Position numbers and translations under genes: made by a program
The notes under the pieces: model-generated
Told to the model about the DNA's origin: nothing
Databases searched by the model: none
What the model saw: only the letters and a program-made list of their open reading frames with translations
In this document: positions 45,281-53,656 of the stretch, piece after piece
How the letters are laid out: the number at the start of each line of letters is the position of its first letter
Position numbering within the stretch: the stretch's first letter is position 1
Assembly: GCA_903905455.1 (NCBI GenBank)
Contig: CAIVGN010000167.1
Span: 54,899-118,898, forward strand
Length of the DNA stretch: 64,000 bases
From: an uncultured Archangium sp.
Lineage (GTDB): Bacteria > Myxococcota > Myxococcia > Myxococcales > Myxococcaceae
Direction: 5' to 3'

Positions 45281-46753
45281 TCAGCGGGTGATTCCGTAGA
45301 TGACGACGATCCAGTAGCGATCGGGGCCGAAGCGCGCCGAGTCTCCCTTGACCAGCCCGACCCCCACCACTCGGTTGTCGGCCACCCCGAGGTTCTTCGA
45401 TTCGGCCCCGAGCTTCGGGGTGTCGGAGATGAAGACGTCCACCGAGACCGAGGCCAGTTCATCCATCAGCTCGAAGGCGCGCTCGTGGAGCCGGGGCTTG
45501 CCGGGCAGTTCGGCCTTGGGCAGGTCCTTCGCCAGCGCGTCGCGCACGTGGGCCTGGGCGAGACTCTCGAGCACCGGCGACGTCTTCAGGGGCGTCAGCT
45601 TGCGGCGCTTTCGTTCGGCGGCGATCGACGCGTAGACGCTGCCCAGCGGGTCCTGGTCTTCGACGACGGTGACCGGGGCGGCGAGCACCTCCACCAGCAC
45701 CTCGAGCCCATCGCTGCGCCGGGCGAGGCCGAAGCCCACGCGGCGGTGGCTGGGCTCGAGCAGGTTGTTGCGGTGACCGGGGCTGTGCTCGATGCCGAAG
45801 TGCGCGGCCAGCGGGCCCGACGAGAGACCGAGGTTCTCCCCGGCGGCGCTGAACTTGTAGCCCACGGCGGTCAGGCGCTGCTTGAGGGTGTTGCCGTCGG
45901 GCGCCACGTGGCTGAAGAAGCCCTCTTCGGCGAGGCGCTGGGCCCAGGTCTGGGCGACGCCCTCGAGCACCGCGTCGGGTTGCACCGGCTGGAGCCCCAG
46001 CTGCAGGCGCAGGGCGTTGACCCGGGCCAGCAGCAGGCCGCGGGCGCTCTTCGCGTCGGCCGGCTCGGGGAGCGCGTCGTCGGCGTCGGCCTTCACCACG
46101 CCCACGTCGACGAAGAACAGCGCCGTGACCTCGGGGCCGCGCGGGCCGGTGCCGAGCACCTCCACGGCGTGGCGGCCACGGGTGGGGAAGTCGAGGTTCG
46201 CGCAGAGCTGCTCGCCGTCGCGGCGCATCGCCACCCGCTCCACCGAGCCCTCGGGCCGGGTGACGAAGAGCTCGGCGGTCTGCAGCGGGGCGTCGAGCGT
46301 GCCGCACAGGCGCTGCAGGCCCACGGGCTTGACGTGGCTGCGGGGGAAGGGCGCGAGCTCCATGCGGCGGCGCGCGAGGAGCACGATGATCGCGCTGCGT
46401 TCCGGGCCGATGGCGAGGCCGATGCCGACGTGGGTGGTGGGCTCGCTGCCGAGGTCCACCTTGCGCAGCTCAGCGGCGATGGTGTCGGTCGACGCGCGCA
46501 GCGCCACCACCACCGGGTTGGGATCCCACGCGCTCTGCCGGCTGAGGGCCGCGGTGACGCGCAGCAGGCTCGTGGCGTCTTCCACGCCGTTGGACAGCGC
46601 GCGACGGGCCAGCTCGTCGGCGGCGAGGGAGAGGGCGGAGTCGACCGGCGGCGAGGTGCGACCCACGGCCTCGAAGCGATCGCGCACCGTGCGCTCGAGG
46701 GCAGGCTTCGTGGGCGCGGTGCCCAGCAGGCACAGTACGAGGAAGGGGATCAT
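45281..46753 (-). CDS. Exported CAP/SCP-domain protein
   Basis: 490 aa. Short hydrophobic N-terminus (MIPFLVLCLLGTAP) as signal. The central CAP domain (~residues 245-370) shows ARVNALRLQLGLQPVQ, GFFSHVAPDGNTLKQRL, AAGENLG and IEHSPGHRNNLLEPSHRRVGFGLA, the classical His/Glu-containing SCP motifs. The flanking regions are unclassified and the C-terminal one may be a second, degenerate unit. Bacterial CAP proteins are secreted and mostly of unknown activity. It overlaps the DUF721 gene start/stop by 4 nt (ATGA). Confidence 0.88.
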   Translation of the reverse strand: MIPFLVLCLLGTAPTKPALERTVRDRFEAVGRTSPPVDSALSLAADELARRALSNGVEDATSLLRVTAALSRQSAWDPNPVVVALRASTDTIAAELRKVDLGSEPTTHVGIGLAIGPERSAIIVLLARRRMELAPFPRSHVKPVGLQRLCGTLDAPLQTAELFVTRPEGSVERVAMRRDGEQLCANLDFPTRGRHAVEVLGTGPRGPEVTALFFVDVGVVKADADDALPEPADAKSARGLLLARVNALRLQLGLQPVQPDAVLEGVAQTWAQRLAEEGFFSHVAPDGNTLKQRLTAVGYKFSAAGENLGLSSGPLAAHFGIEHSPGHRNNLLEPSHRRVGFGLARRSDGLEVLVEVLAAPVTVVEDQDPLGSVYASIAAERKRRKLTPLKTSPVLESLAQAHVRDALAKDLPKAELPGKPRLHERAFELMDELASVSVDVFISDTPKLGAESKNLGVADNRVVGVGLVKGDSARFGPDRYWIVVIYGITR

Positions 46754-47016
46754 CCGACTTCGAGAACGATCGACGAGACGGCAGCTTCCCCCAGCGCTGC
46801 ACTGAGCTTGCGCGCCAGCGAGGGTTTCTCGGCCTCGAGGGCCGCGCGCCAGGCCTCGGCGTCACAGCGGATCACCAGCTGCGTGCCCTGCCAGCGCACG
46901 GGGCGGGTGTGTTTGGCGATCACCTCGCCCACCACGCGCGTCCAGATCGGCATCAGTGCCCCAGCAGAGCCAGTCTGTTTCAGCGCGGGACCCATCATCT
47001 CGGCGAGCGACTTCAT
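46750..47016 (-). CDS. DUF721/DciA-like protein, 88 aa
   Basis: Short protein with the DUF721 core: IWTRVVGEVIAKHTRPVRWQGTQLVIRCDAEAWRAAL (W..vvG..ia.ht.P...) over residues ~25-60. DciA proteins of this family load the replicative helicase DnaB; many short members are uncharacterised. The ATG at 47016 starts the conserved region, and the upstream frame to 47280 runs through the divergent promoter area. It overlaps the downstream CAP gene by 4 nt. Confidence 0.82.
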   Translation of the reverse strand: MKSLAEMMGPALKQTGSAGALMPIWTRVVGEVIAKHTRPVRWQGTQLVIRCDAEAWRAALEAEKPSLARKLSAALGEAAVSSIVLEVG

Positions 47017-47127
47017 CGGCGCGCAGCATCGTGCAATGCGACTTCCGTGTCGCGGTTGACGCGATGCAACAGAGCGAAACCCTTTAAGAAAGAATGTGGC
47101 ACCGCGTTCGCTAGGGGCGTTGACCTG

Positions 47128-47146
47128 TCTCGCTCGGAAAGCGAGA
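47128..47146 (+). promoter_or_regulatory. Leader hairpin upstream of the 888-aa lipoprotein
   Basis: TCTCGCT (47128-47134) and AGCGAGA (47140-47146) form a perfect 7-bp stem with a 5-nt loop, 49 bp before the ATG. TTGACC lies just upstream (47120-47125) without a convincing -10. The rest of the 178-bp divergent gap shows nothing definite. Confidence 0.4.
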
Positions 47147-47194
47147 GTGCGCCGCCTTTTCGCAGTCAGAAATTTCCCTACCAAGGAGCATCGA

Positions 47195-49861
47195 ATGACG
47201 GCAGTGATTCGCAAGACGCTGTGGGCGGCCCTCGCCCTCGCGGCGCTGAGCCTGACGGCCTGTGGCCCGACCCCCCCCAAGACCGACGGCGGTGCCGGCG
47301 GCGGCGGTGGCGCAGCAGATGAGTGTGTCGACGACAGCGACTGTGCCGACCCTCAGTACTTCTACTGCAACACCGTGAGCTTCAAGTGTGAGCCCTCGTG
47401 TCGCACGGCGGCGCAGTGCAACCCGGCGGGCGGTACCGCCGGAGGCCAGCGCCCCGCCCAGTTCCCGCTCGACTTCTGCAACGGCTCGCTCGGCTGCCAG
47501 TGTGACGAAGGCAAGTGCGTGGGCTCGCTGTGCTCGGCCGATTCGGACTGCGGCACGCAGGTCTGCCGCAACGGCGCGTGCGTGGCTCCCCCGGCCGCGA
47601 CCACCGTGGCGAAGTGCTCGGTGACGCCGGACTTCCAGGTGCTCCGCGCGGGCACGAAGGCGAAGTTCTGGGTCTCGGCCTGGGACGCGGCGAACAACCC
47701 GGTGGTGCTCAAGGACGGCGCCACGTGGACGGCGCTGGGTTCGGCGCTGACGGGCTCGGGTACGGGCAACGTGGCGGAGTTCACCGCGGGCACGACGGGC
47801 ACGGCCGGTACGGCGGGCATCCCCTCGGTGCAGGCGGCGTTCGGTGCGATCACCTGCACCGCGAAGGCGATCGTGCTGGCCAACCCGGCGGCGGACCAGC
47901 TCTCGGTGTCGGTCATCGACGAGCTCTCGGGTCGCCCGGTCGAAGGCGCCAAGGTCGTGGTCTCGCAGGAGAACGGCACGATCATCACCCAGGGCGGCGC
48001 TGACTTCCTGACCACCAACGCGGCTGGCACGTCGAGCCTCGCGTTCGCGGCGGCGGCCAAGGTGTCGGTCACCGTGATGCACGCTGACTTCTCGTACGTG
48101 ACGGTGGCGAACTACGCGACGGGCGGGTCGAAGTTCCTCTCGTTCGCGCTGCGCCGCAACTCGCTGGACAAGTACGGCGGCTACAAGGGCGGCTTCGAAA
48201 ACGTCCCGGCCTCGCCGAACGTGCACGCCGCGCTGGCCGGCATGTCGCTGGCGGGCAGCATCACCAACCTGAACCTCACGCAGCTGCTGGGCCCCTCGGT
48301 GCCCACGGACATCAAGATCGGTTCGGCCATCAACCAGATGGGCGTGCCGATCCCCGCGGGCGCGTTCCTCGGCTTCGGTGACCAGAAGATCAAGGACACC
48401 ATCGCCGGCCAGGGCCTCAACGGCACCTGCGTCGACGGCTCGGGCGCCTCGGACGAGGCGAAGATCCTCGCGGGCACCTGCGGCACGCGGACGGCGTGGG
48501 CGCTGGCCGGTGACGTGCCGCTGGGCGATCTGCCCATCGACGCGGTCGCGGGCGGGCTCGACAACATCAACATCGGCCAGCTGCTGGGCCGCATCATCCC
48601 CATCTTCAAGAAGTTCAACTCGTCGATCGTCCGCGACGTGCAGTTCTCGCTGCGCGACACCCCGGGCGCGGCGACGGCCACCCCGAACTTCTCGGACCAG
48701 TCGCAGTACACGACGGCGCAGCACAACTTCACCCAGATCCCCCTCGCGTTCAGCTTCGTGACGAAGCTCCCCGAGCTGCCCAAGTTCAAGGGCACGTTCG
48801 TGGACGGCGTGGCGGTCATCGGTGGCGCCAACCAGCCGGGCCGCGGCGTCGTGCCGCTCGGCATCGGCGTGGGCGTGAACGTGGCGACGGCGACCCAGCC
48901 CCTCGACGGGCAGATCGACAAGCTCGAGCCCCTGCAGGTTGGCCAGATCGGCATCCGCATGGCGCCGACGCACCACGGCATCGAAGGCGCGCACTACGGC
49001 CTGTTGATGGCGGCGATCTCGGCGAAGGCGCTCTCTGACGCCTCGGCGGGCGTCGGCGCCTCGGCGCTGTTCCCCCGGCTGCCCCTGAACAAGCTGACCT
49101 TCGACCCGACGGGCGCCACGCCCATCGACGTCTCGGGCCAGGCGTTCCCGGCGTTCCCCGAAGGGGCGCGCTTCAACTACGCCTCGACGGCTGACGGCGC
49201 CGTGGCGGGCCGCAGCTTCCGCCTCGCGGCGCTCTCGGGCGTCAACGTGCTGCGCGTGTCGTTCTCGGACAACCTCGAGACCCGCTGGGACGTGCTCGTC
49301 GACCCCGCGTCGCCGAGCTTCACGCTCCCCGCGGCGGTGGGCGCGATGCGTGATCGCCTGCTGTCGAACGGCGACCGCTCGAGCATGGTGGTGCAGGCGT
49401 TCCGCATGACCAAGGACCCGCTCGTGCTCACCAGCGCGCCGATCACCTTCACGGAGTACGTGGAGCTGAACGACACCAACGCCGACCGCACCACGGACTT
49501 CCTCACGGCCTTCTCGTTCCTCAACTACGCGCCGCCCAGCATCGCCTTCAAGACCCCGGCCTCGAGCCCCGCGACCATCGTCAAGGGCTCCAAGCTGGTG
49601 CTCACCGTCGGTGGCTTCAGCATCGGTACGGCCGGCACGGACGACGGCGTGGTGCGCATCACCTTCACCGGTGGCACGGGCTGCACCGAGGGTATCGTCA
49701 GCACCGAGATTCCCGCGAAGGGGAGCGGCGAGGTCGAGTTCGCGTTGCCTGCCGCCTGTGGTGGCACGGACATCGTGATCAAGGCCGAGTTGCTCAAGAC
49801 CGACTCGGCGACGCCGATCAACCCGGCGGTCGCGAAGACCATCACCGCGACGATCCAGTAA
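47195..49861 (+). CDS. Large Cys-rich lipoprotein with Ig-like carboxypeptidase-regulatory segment
   Basis: 888 aa. Lipoprotein signal (LALAALSLTACGP, Cys23) after a good AAGGAG site. Residues ~40-150 hold Cys-rich modules (ECVDDSDCADP, LCSADSDCGTQVCRNGAC). Then comes an Ig-like part (SVTPDFQVLRAGTKAKFWVSAWD), followed by a carboxypeptidase-regulatory-like fold (VSVIDELSGRPVEGAKVVVSQE). The long C-terminal region is unclassified and beta-rich. Probably a cell-surface lipoprotein; the architecture is common in Myxococcota. It stands alone, with its own terminator. Confidence 0.85.
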   Translation: MTAVIRKTLWAALALAALSLTACGPTPPKTDGGAGGGGGAADECVDDSDCADPQYFYCNTVSFKCEPSCRTAAQCNPAGGTAGGQRPAQFPLDFCNGSLGCQCDEGKCVGSLCSADSDCGTQVCRNGACVAPPAATTVAKCSVTPDFQVLRAGTKAKFWVSAWDAANNPVVLKDGATWTALGSALTGSGTGNVAEFTAGTTGTAGTAGIPSVQAAFGAITCTAKAIVLANPAADQLSVSVIDELSGRPVEGAKVVVSQENGTIITQGGADFLTTNAAGTSSLAFAAAAKVSVTVMHADFSYVTVANYATGGSKFLSFALRRNSLDKYGGYKGGFENVPASPNVHAALAGMSLAGSITNLNLTQLLGPSVPTDIKIGSAINQMGVPIPAGAFLGFGDQKIKDTIAGQGLNGTCVDGSGASDEAKILAGTCGTRTAWALAGDVPLGDLPIDAVAGGLDNINIGQLLGRIIPIFKKFNSSIVRDVQFSLRDTPGAATATPNFSDQSQYTTAQHNFTQIPLAFSFVTKLPELPKFKGTFVDGVAVIGGANQPGRGVVPLGIGVGVNVATATQPLDGQIDKLEPLQVGQIGIRMAPTHHGIEGAHYGLLMAAISAKALSDASAGVGASALFPRLPLNKLTFDPTGATPIDVSGQAFPAFPEGARFNYASTADGAVAGRSFRLAALSGVNVLRVSFSDNLETRWDVLVDPASPSFTLPAAVGAMRDRLLSNGDRSSMVVQAFRMTKDPLVLTSAPITFTEYVELNDTNADRTTDFLTAFSFLNYAPPSIAFKTPASSPATIVKGSKLVLTVGGFSIGTAGTDDGVVRITFTGGTGCTEGIVSTEIPAKGSGEVEFALPAACGGTDIVIKAELLKTDSATPINPAVAKTITATIQ

Positions 49862-49886
49862 GCGATCGGTCGTAGGCCGCACGAGC

Positions 49887-49925
49887 CAGGGCTCCTCCTT
49901 CGCGGGAGGGGCCCTGTTTCGTTTG
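49887..49925 (+). terminator. Terminator after the large lipoprotein gene
   Basis: CAGGGCTCCTCC (49887-49898) pairs with GGAGGGGCCCTG (49905-49916), a 12-bp stem with one G-U pair, followed by TTTCGTTT. Confidence 0.92.
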
Positions 49926-49951
49926 GGGTGGTGTAGCCTGCGGTTCACCCG

Positions 49952-50833
49952 ATGCCGCGCAAGCACACCACGGCGATCACCGTCATCTCGAAGATCTCCG
50001 AGAGGCACGTCAGCCGCGCCGCGGCGATGGTGGTCATCCACGGAGAGGATCTCGGCCGCAAGTACGACCTGAACTCCGACGAGTTCACGATCGGCCGGTC
50101 GTCGAAGGCCGACATCCAGGTGGACCAGGACGCCGTGAGCCGCAACCACGCCAGGCTCACCTGCGAGGGCGGCCGGGTGACGGTCGAGGACCAGGGGTCG
50201 ACCAACGGCACCATCGTCAACGACCAGCACGTCGAGACGCCCACGCGGTTGCGCAACGGCGACCTGGTGAAGATCGGGCGAACGATCTTCAAGTTCATCG
50301 CCTCGAACAACATCGAGGCCGCGTACCACGACGAGATCTACCGGATGACCACGGTCGACGGCCTGACCCAGGTCTTCAACCGGCGCTACTTCGAAGACGC
50401 CATCGAGCGCGAGCTGTCGCGGTCGCGGCGCTACACGCGCCCCCTGTCGTTGGTGATGATCGACATCGATCACTTCAAGAAGATCAACGACGGCTTCGGG
50501 CACCTGGCCGGCGACGCGGTGCTCAAGGAAGTCGCGGGCACGGTGAAGACGCGCACCCGGCGGGAAGACGTGCTGGCCCGTTACGGGGGCGAGGAGTTCG
50601 CGCTGCTGCTGCCGGAGATCGATCTCAAGGGCGCGGCGCTGTTGGCGGAGAAGCTGCGCAAGCTGGTCGAGAAGCACACCTTCACCTTCGATGGCGAGGT
50701 GATCCCCGTGACGTTGTCGGCGGGCGTGGCCACCGTGCACAAGAAGAACGAAGACCCGCACGAGCTGATCGGCCGGGCCGACGAGAAGCTGTACGAGGCC
50801 AAGGGCGCGGGCCGAAACCGCATCGCCCACTGA
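49952..50833 (+). CDS. FHA-GGDEF diguanylate cyclase
   Basis: 293 aa, predicted to make cyclic di-GMP from GTP. The canonical N-terminal FHA domain (phosphothreonine-binding; TIGRSSKADI, VSRNHARL, GSTNGTIVND) spans ~residues 25-115. The GGDEF domain (~130-290) has TTVDGLTQVFNRRYF, DIDHFKKINDGFGHLAGD and the active site RYGGEEF. An inhibitory I-site RxxD (RRED) lies exactly five residues before GGEEF, so product inhibition is likely. There is no membrane segment. FHA suggests activation by a Ser/Thr kinase, which is plausible in a myxobacterium. It ends 4 bp from the convergent acyltransferase gene. Confidence 0.95.
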   Translation: MPRKHTTAITVISKISERHVSRAAAMVVIHGEDLGRKYDLNSDEFTIGRSSKADIQVDQDAVSRNHARLTCEGGRVTVEDQGSTNGTIVNDQHVETPTRLRNGDLVKIGRTIFKFIASNNIEAAYHDEIYRMTTVDGLTQVFNRRYFEDAIERELSRSRRYTRPLSLVMIDIDHFKKINDGFGHLAGDAVLKEVAGTVKTRTRREDVLARYGGEEFALLLPEIDLKGAALLAEKLRKLVEKHTFTFDGEVIPVTLSAGVATVHKKNEDPHELIGRADEKLYEAKGAGRNRIAH

Positions 50834-50837
50834 AGGC

Positions 50838-52649
50838 TCAGAACACGCTGTCGCGGTGCTTGAGCAGGTCGGTCAGCATGCCTTCGATCTGATCGCGCAC
50901 CGCGAGGTTCTTGCGCTCCACCCAGGCGAGATCGTGGTCGGGCTCCGACGGGGCGCCCTCGAGGGAGATCGGCGCCGCGAAGCGGATGTGCCAGCGCGCG
51001 GGGAGCGGGGGCAGGGTCAGCGGCAGGTACTCGACCCCGAACAGGCCCCCGGGGATCTTGCCCAGCAGCGGCATCGACTCTTCGCCCCCGATGATCGCCG
51101 CCGGGACGATGGGCACGCCCGCGCGCAGGGCGATCTTCACGTAGCCGCCGCGGCCGAAGCGTCGCAGTTGGTAGCGCTCGGAGAACGGCTTGGCGAGCCC
51201 GTGGAAGCCCTCGGGGAAGACCATGACCGGCCGGCCTTCCTCGAGCAGCCGCATCGCGTTCTCGGGGTTGGCGCGCACGGCGCCGAGGCGGTTGGCGAGC
51301 ACGCCGACGAAGGGCGCGTGGAAGACCTGGTCTTCGAGCAGCCAGCGCGACTGGGGGAGATCGGGGCGCTCGCGCTGCAGGGCCAGGTGCAGCACCGGGC
51401 CGTCGAGGGGCAACGCGCCGGCGTGGTTGGCGACGATGATGAAGGGGCCGGTGGGCAGGAGTTCGGCGCCCTCGACGCGCACGCGCCAGTACTTCTCGTA
51501 GAGCAGCTGGCCCAGGGGGCGCAGCGACGCGCTCAGCGAGGCGTCTTTGCCCCAGCGGTCGACTTCGGTGCTGCGGCTCGAGAGCCCGGCGGACGAGCGC
51601 ACGGCGGCGACCAGGCCCTTGAGCGCACCACGAAATGAGGCCGGTGCGAGGGAGACGTCACCCGCGGCCGCGAGGTGGGCGTGGGGCTTGGGGGGGCTGG
51701 GCTCCGCGCTGGGAGCACCCGCGTGCGGGGTGGCCTCGAAGGAGACGGAGGGCGATGCGGCGTGGGCCGTGGGACCCGAGAGTTCCTGTGCGCTGGGTGT
51801 GCCCGAATGCGGCATCGGATCGAAGGTCACCGAGGGCGATGCGGCGTGGGCCGTGGGACCCGAGAGTTCCTGTGCGCTGGGCGTGCCTGCGTGAGGCTTC
51901 GGATCGAACGAGACCGAGGGCGACGCGGAGTGGGCGGTGGGGCCGCTGAGCTCCTGCGCGCTGGGCGTTCCTGCGTGAGGCTTCGGATCGAAGGAGACGG
52001 AAGGCGACGCCGCGTGCGCCGTGGGACCTGAGAGTTCCTGCGCGCTGGGCGTGCCTGCGTGAGGCTTCGGATCGAACGAGACCGAGGGCGACGCGGAGTG
52101 GGCGGTGGGGCCGCTGAGCTCCTGCGCGCTGGGCGTGCCTGCGTGAGGCTGCGGATCGAACGAGACGGAAGGCGACGCGGCGTGCGCCGTGGGACCCGAG
52201 AGCTCCTGCGCGCTGGGCGTGCCTGCGTGAGGCTGCGGATCGAACGCAACCGACGGCGGCGCCGCGTGGGCGAACGGCCGAGGGCCGCTCGGGCGCGCGG
52301 TGGGGCGCACCACCGCAGGCGACGCAGCGGGCGGGGGCACGGCCCGAGGCGGCGCGGAAGGCCGCCCCGACCCCGAGACGGGCTTGCTCTCGATCGGCTC
52401 GAGCACCGGGCGGTTCTTCCCCGGCACGGGCTTCGTCGGGCCCTTGAGCGGGGACGCGGCGCGCTGCATCTCGGGCGTGGTCGGCTTCGCCGGGGCGCGC
52501 GGGGGCGGCGCCGCGGGAGCGTCACTGGCCACGGCGCGCACGGCCGAGCCCCGCGCGAAGGGGTCGTTGCCCATCACCGAGGGCAGGGCCTTCTTCGTCT
52601 TGCCGGCGGCGGGCTTCTTCACGGTCTTGGGCGGCTTTCCGGCGGCCAT
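50838..52649 (-). CDS. Phospholipid acyltransferase (PlsC-like) with repeat-rich N-terminus
   Basis: 603 aa, ATG at 52649 after AGGAG. The N-terminal ~340 residues are low-complexity, Lys/Pro/Ala-rich, and contain seven 28-residue repeats. The C-terminal ~250 residues are an acyltransferase: FIIVANHAGALPLDGPVLH (His...Asp with six residues between, not the standard four) and PVMVFPEGFHGLAKPF. These are typical of glycerophosphate or lysophosphatidate acyltransferases acting at the inner membrane. Its ATG overlaps the SDR gene stop by 1 nt (TGATG), so both are on one transcript. The repeat domain is probably disordered and of unknown purpose. Confidence 0.9.
   Translation of the reverse strand: MAAGKPPKTVKKPAAGKTKKALPSVMGNDPFARGSAVRAVASDAPAAPPPRAPAKPTTPEMQRAASPLKGPTKPVPGKNRPVLEPIESKPVSGSGRPSAPPRAVPPPAASPAVVRPTARPSGPRPFAHAAPPSVAFDPQPHAGTPSAQELSGPTAHAASPSVSFDPQPHAGTPSAQELSGPTAHSASPSVSFDPKPHAGTPSAQELSGPTAHAASPSVSFDPKPHAGTPSAQELSGPTAHSASPSVSFDPKPHAGTPSAQELSGPTAHAASPSVTFDPMPHSGTPSAQELSGPTAHAASPSVSFEATPHAGAPSAEPSPPKPHAHLAAAGDVSLAPASFRGALKGLVAAVRSSAGLSSRSTEVDRWGKDASLSASLRPLGQLLYEKYWRVRVEGAELLPTGPFIIVANHAGALPLDGPVLHLALQRERPDLPQSRWLLEDQVFHAPFVGVLANRLGAVRANPENAMRLLEEGRPVMVFPEGFHGLAKPFSERYQLRRFGRGGYVKIALRAGVPIVPAAIIGGEESMPLLGKIPGGLFGVEYLPLTLPPLPARWHIRFAAPISLEGAPSEPDHDLAWVERKNLAVRDQIEGMLTDLLKHRDSVF
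51684..52271 (-). repeat. Seven tandem 84-bp coding repeats
   Basis: Each unit encodes 28 residues of the form AHxASPSVSFDPxPHAGTPS + AQELSGPT. Units 1-6 are close to identical and unit 7 is degenerate (AEPSPPKP at its end). Units 3 and 5 (AHSAS type) share identical DNA over at least 85 bp, spaced 168 bp apart. This points to recent duplication of an 84+84 dimer. All units are in frame, so copy changes keep the protein intact. Confidence 0.95.
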
Positions 52650-53590
52650 CAGGGTCTCCTCTGGCGCATCGAGGCCATCGCTTCGTGGAAGGCAACGCGG
52701 GGCTCGTAGCCGAGCTGGCGACGCGCGCGTTCTCCGTCGGCGACCCACGAGTAGCGCAGGTAGTTCAGCAAGGGCACGGGCACCGACGAGATGCCCGCGG
52801 TCTCCAGCACCTTGATCGTGGCGCGGAGCACCGGGCCGGGCATGGGCACGGTCTGGGCCCCGGCGAGGCGCGCGATGGTCGAGAAGGGCGCCGTGCCCTC
52901 CCCGATGACGTTGAAGGCGCCGCGCGCCCTGGTGGTGAGCGCGAGGTGGAGCGCGGTGGCCGCGTCGTCTTCGTGGAGCACCTGCCACAACGGGTCGAAC
53001 CCGAGAATGGTGGGCACGAAGCCCGAGCGCAGGAGTCGGCTGAAGGGGTTGTCGGCGTCGGCCCCGACGATGGGCGCGAAGCGGAGCACCACCACGTGCA
53101 CGTCTGGGTTTCGCTGCGCGAACTGCTCGATCTGGTGCTCGACCTCGACGCGATCGGTGACGAAGCGCACGCCTTCGCCGCGCAGGGGGCTCGACTCGAG
53201 ACACACCGCCGGACCGTTGGCCCGCGCCCCGTAGAGGGCGGTGAGGGAGGGGATGATCAGGCGCCGCAGCCCGACGGCCTGGGCCGCGGCCAGCATGTGC
53301 ATCGAGCCGATGACCTCGAGCTCGTGGGCGAAGGCGGGGCCGTGCACGCGCGAGTTGACGAAGGCGAGGTGGAAGACGACGTCGAGCGTCTGCTCGGAGA
53401 ACGCCCGCGTCAGCTCCGCTTCCATGCCCGGGCGCGTGAGATCCATGCGCACGTAGGAACTCTTCTGCGTCAGCACCTTGGGCCGGGCGACGTCGAAGAT
53501 GACGATCGAGTGCACGAGCGGGTCTGCCTCGAGCCGGGGCAACAGACCACGACCCAGATCCGACGAGACGCCTGTGACCCCCACTCGCAT
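52649..53590 (-). CDS. NAD-dependent epimerase/dehydratase (extended SDR)
   Basis: 313 aa. Rossmann start VGVTGVSSDLGRGLLPRL (TGxxxxLG) and DVVFHLAFVNSRVHG, with the YGARANG segment in place of the usual YxxxK, so catalysis may be atypical. LRFAPIVGADADN and FNVIGEGTAPF are further strands typical of NAD-dependent epimerases. Substrate unknown. The ATG at 53590 starts the Rossmann fold. It is co-transcribed with the acyltransferase (1-nt overlap), which suggests a lipid or envelope glycolipid substrate, but that is inference. Confidence 0.88.
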   Translation of the reverse strand: MRVGVTGVSSDLGRGLLPRLEADPLVHSIVIFDVARPKVLTQKSSYVRMDLTRPGMEAELTRAFSEQTLDVVFHLAFVNSRVHGPAFAHELEVIGSMHMLAAAQAVGLRRLIIPSLTALYGARANGPAVCLESSPLRGEGVRFVTDRVEVEHQIEQFAQRNPDVHVVVLRFAPIVGADADNPFSRLLRSGFVPTILGFDPLWQVLHEDDAATALHLALTTRARGAFNVIGEGTAPFSTIARLAGAQTVPMPGPVLRATIKVLETAGISSVPVPLLNYLRYSWVADGERARRQLGYEPRVAFHEAMASMRQRRP

Positions 53591-53656
53591 TGGTCTGGCG
53601 AATAGCCCAATCAATGGGAGCTTGAAAGCCGGGAGGCCGCGGGCCAAACCGGTACC

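Noticed and set aside
47111..50830. 1239-codon minus-strand ORF
   Set aside because: Runs antisense through the lipoprotein and diguanylate cyclase genes and across a terminator; Arg/His-rich shadow.
51684..52271. Possible CRISPR-like array
   Set aside because: The 84-bp repeats have no unique spacers and are in frame within an acyltransferase gene.
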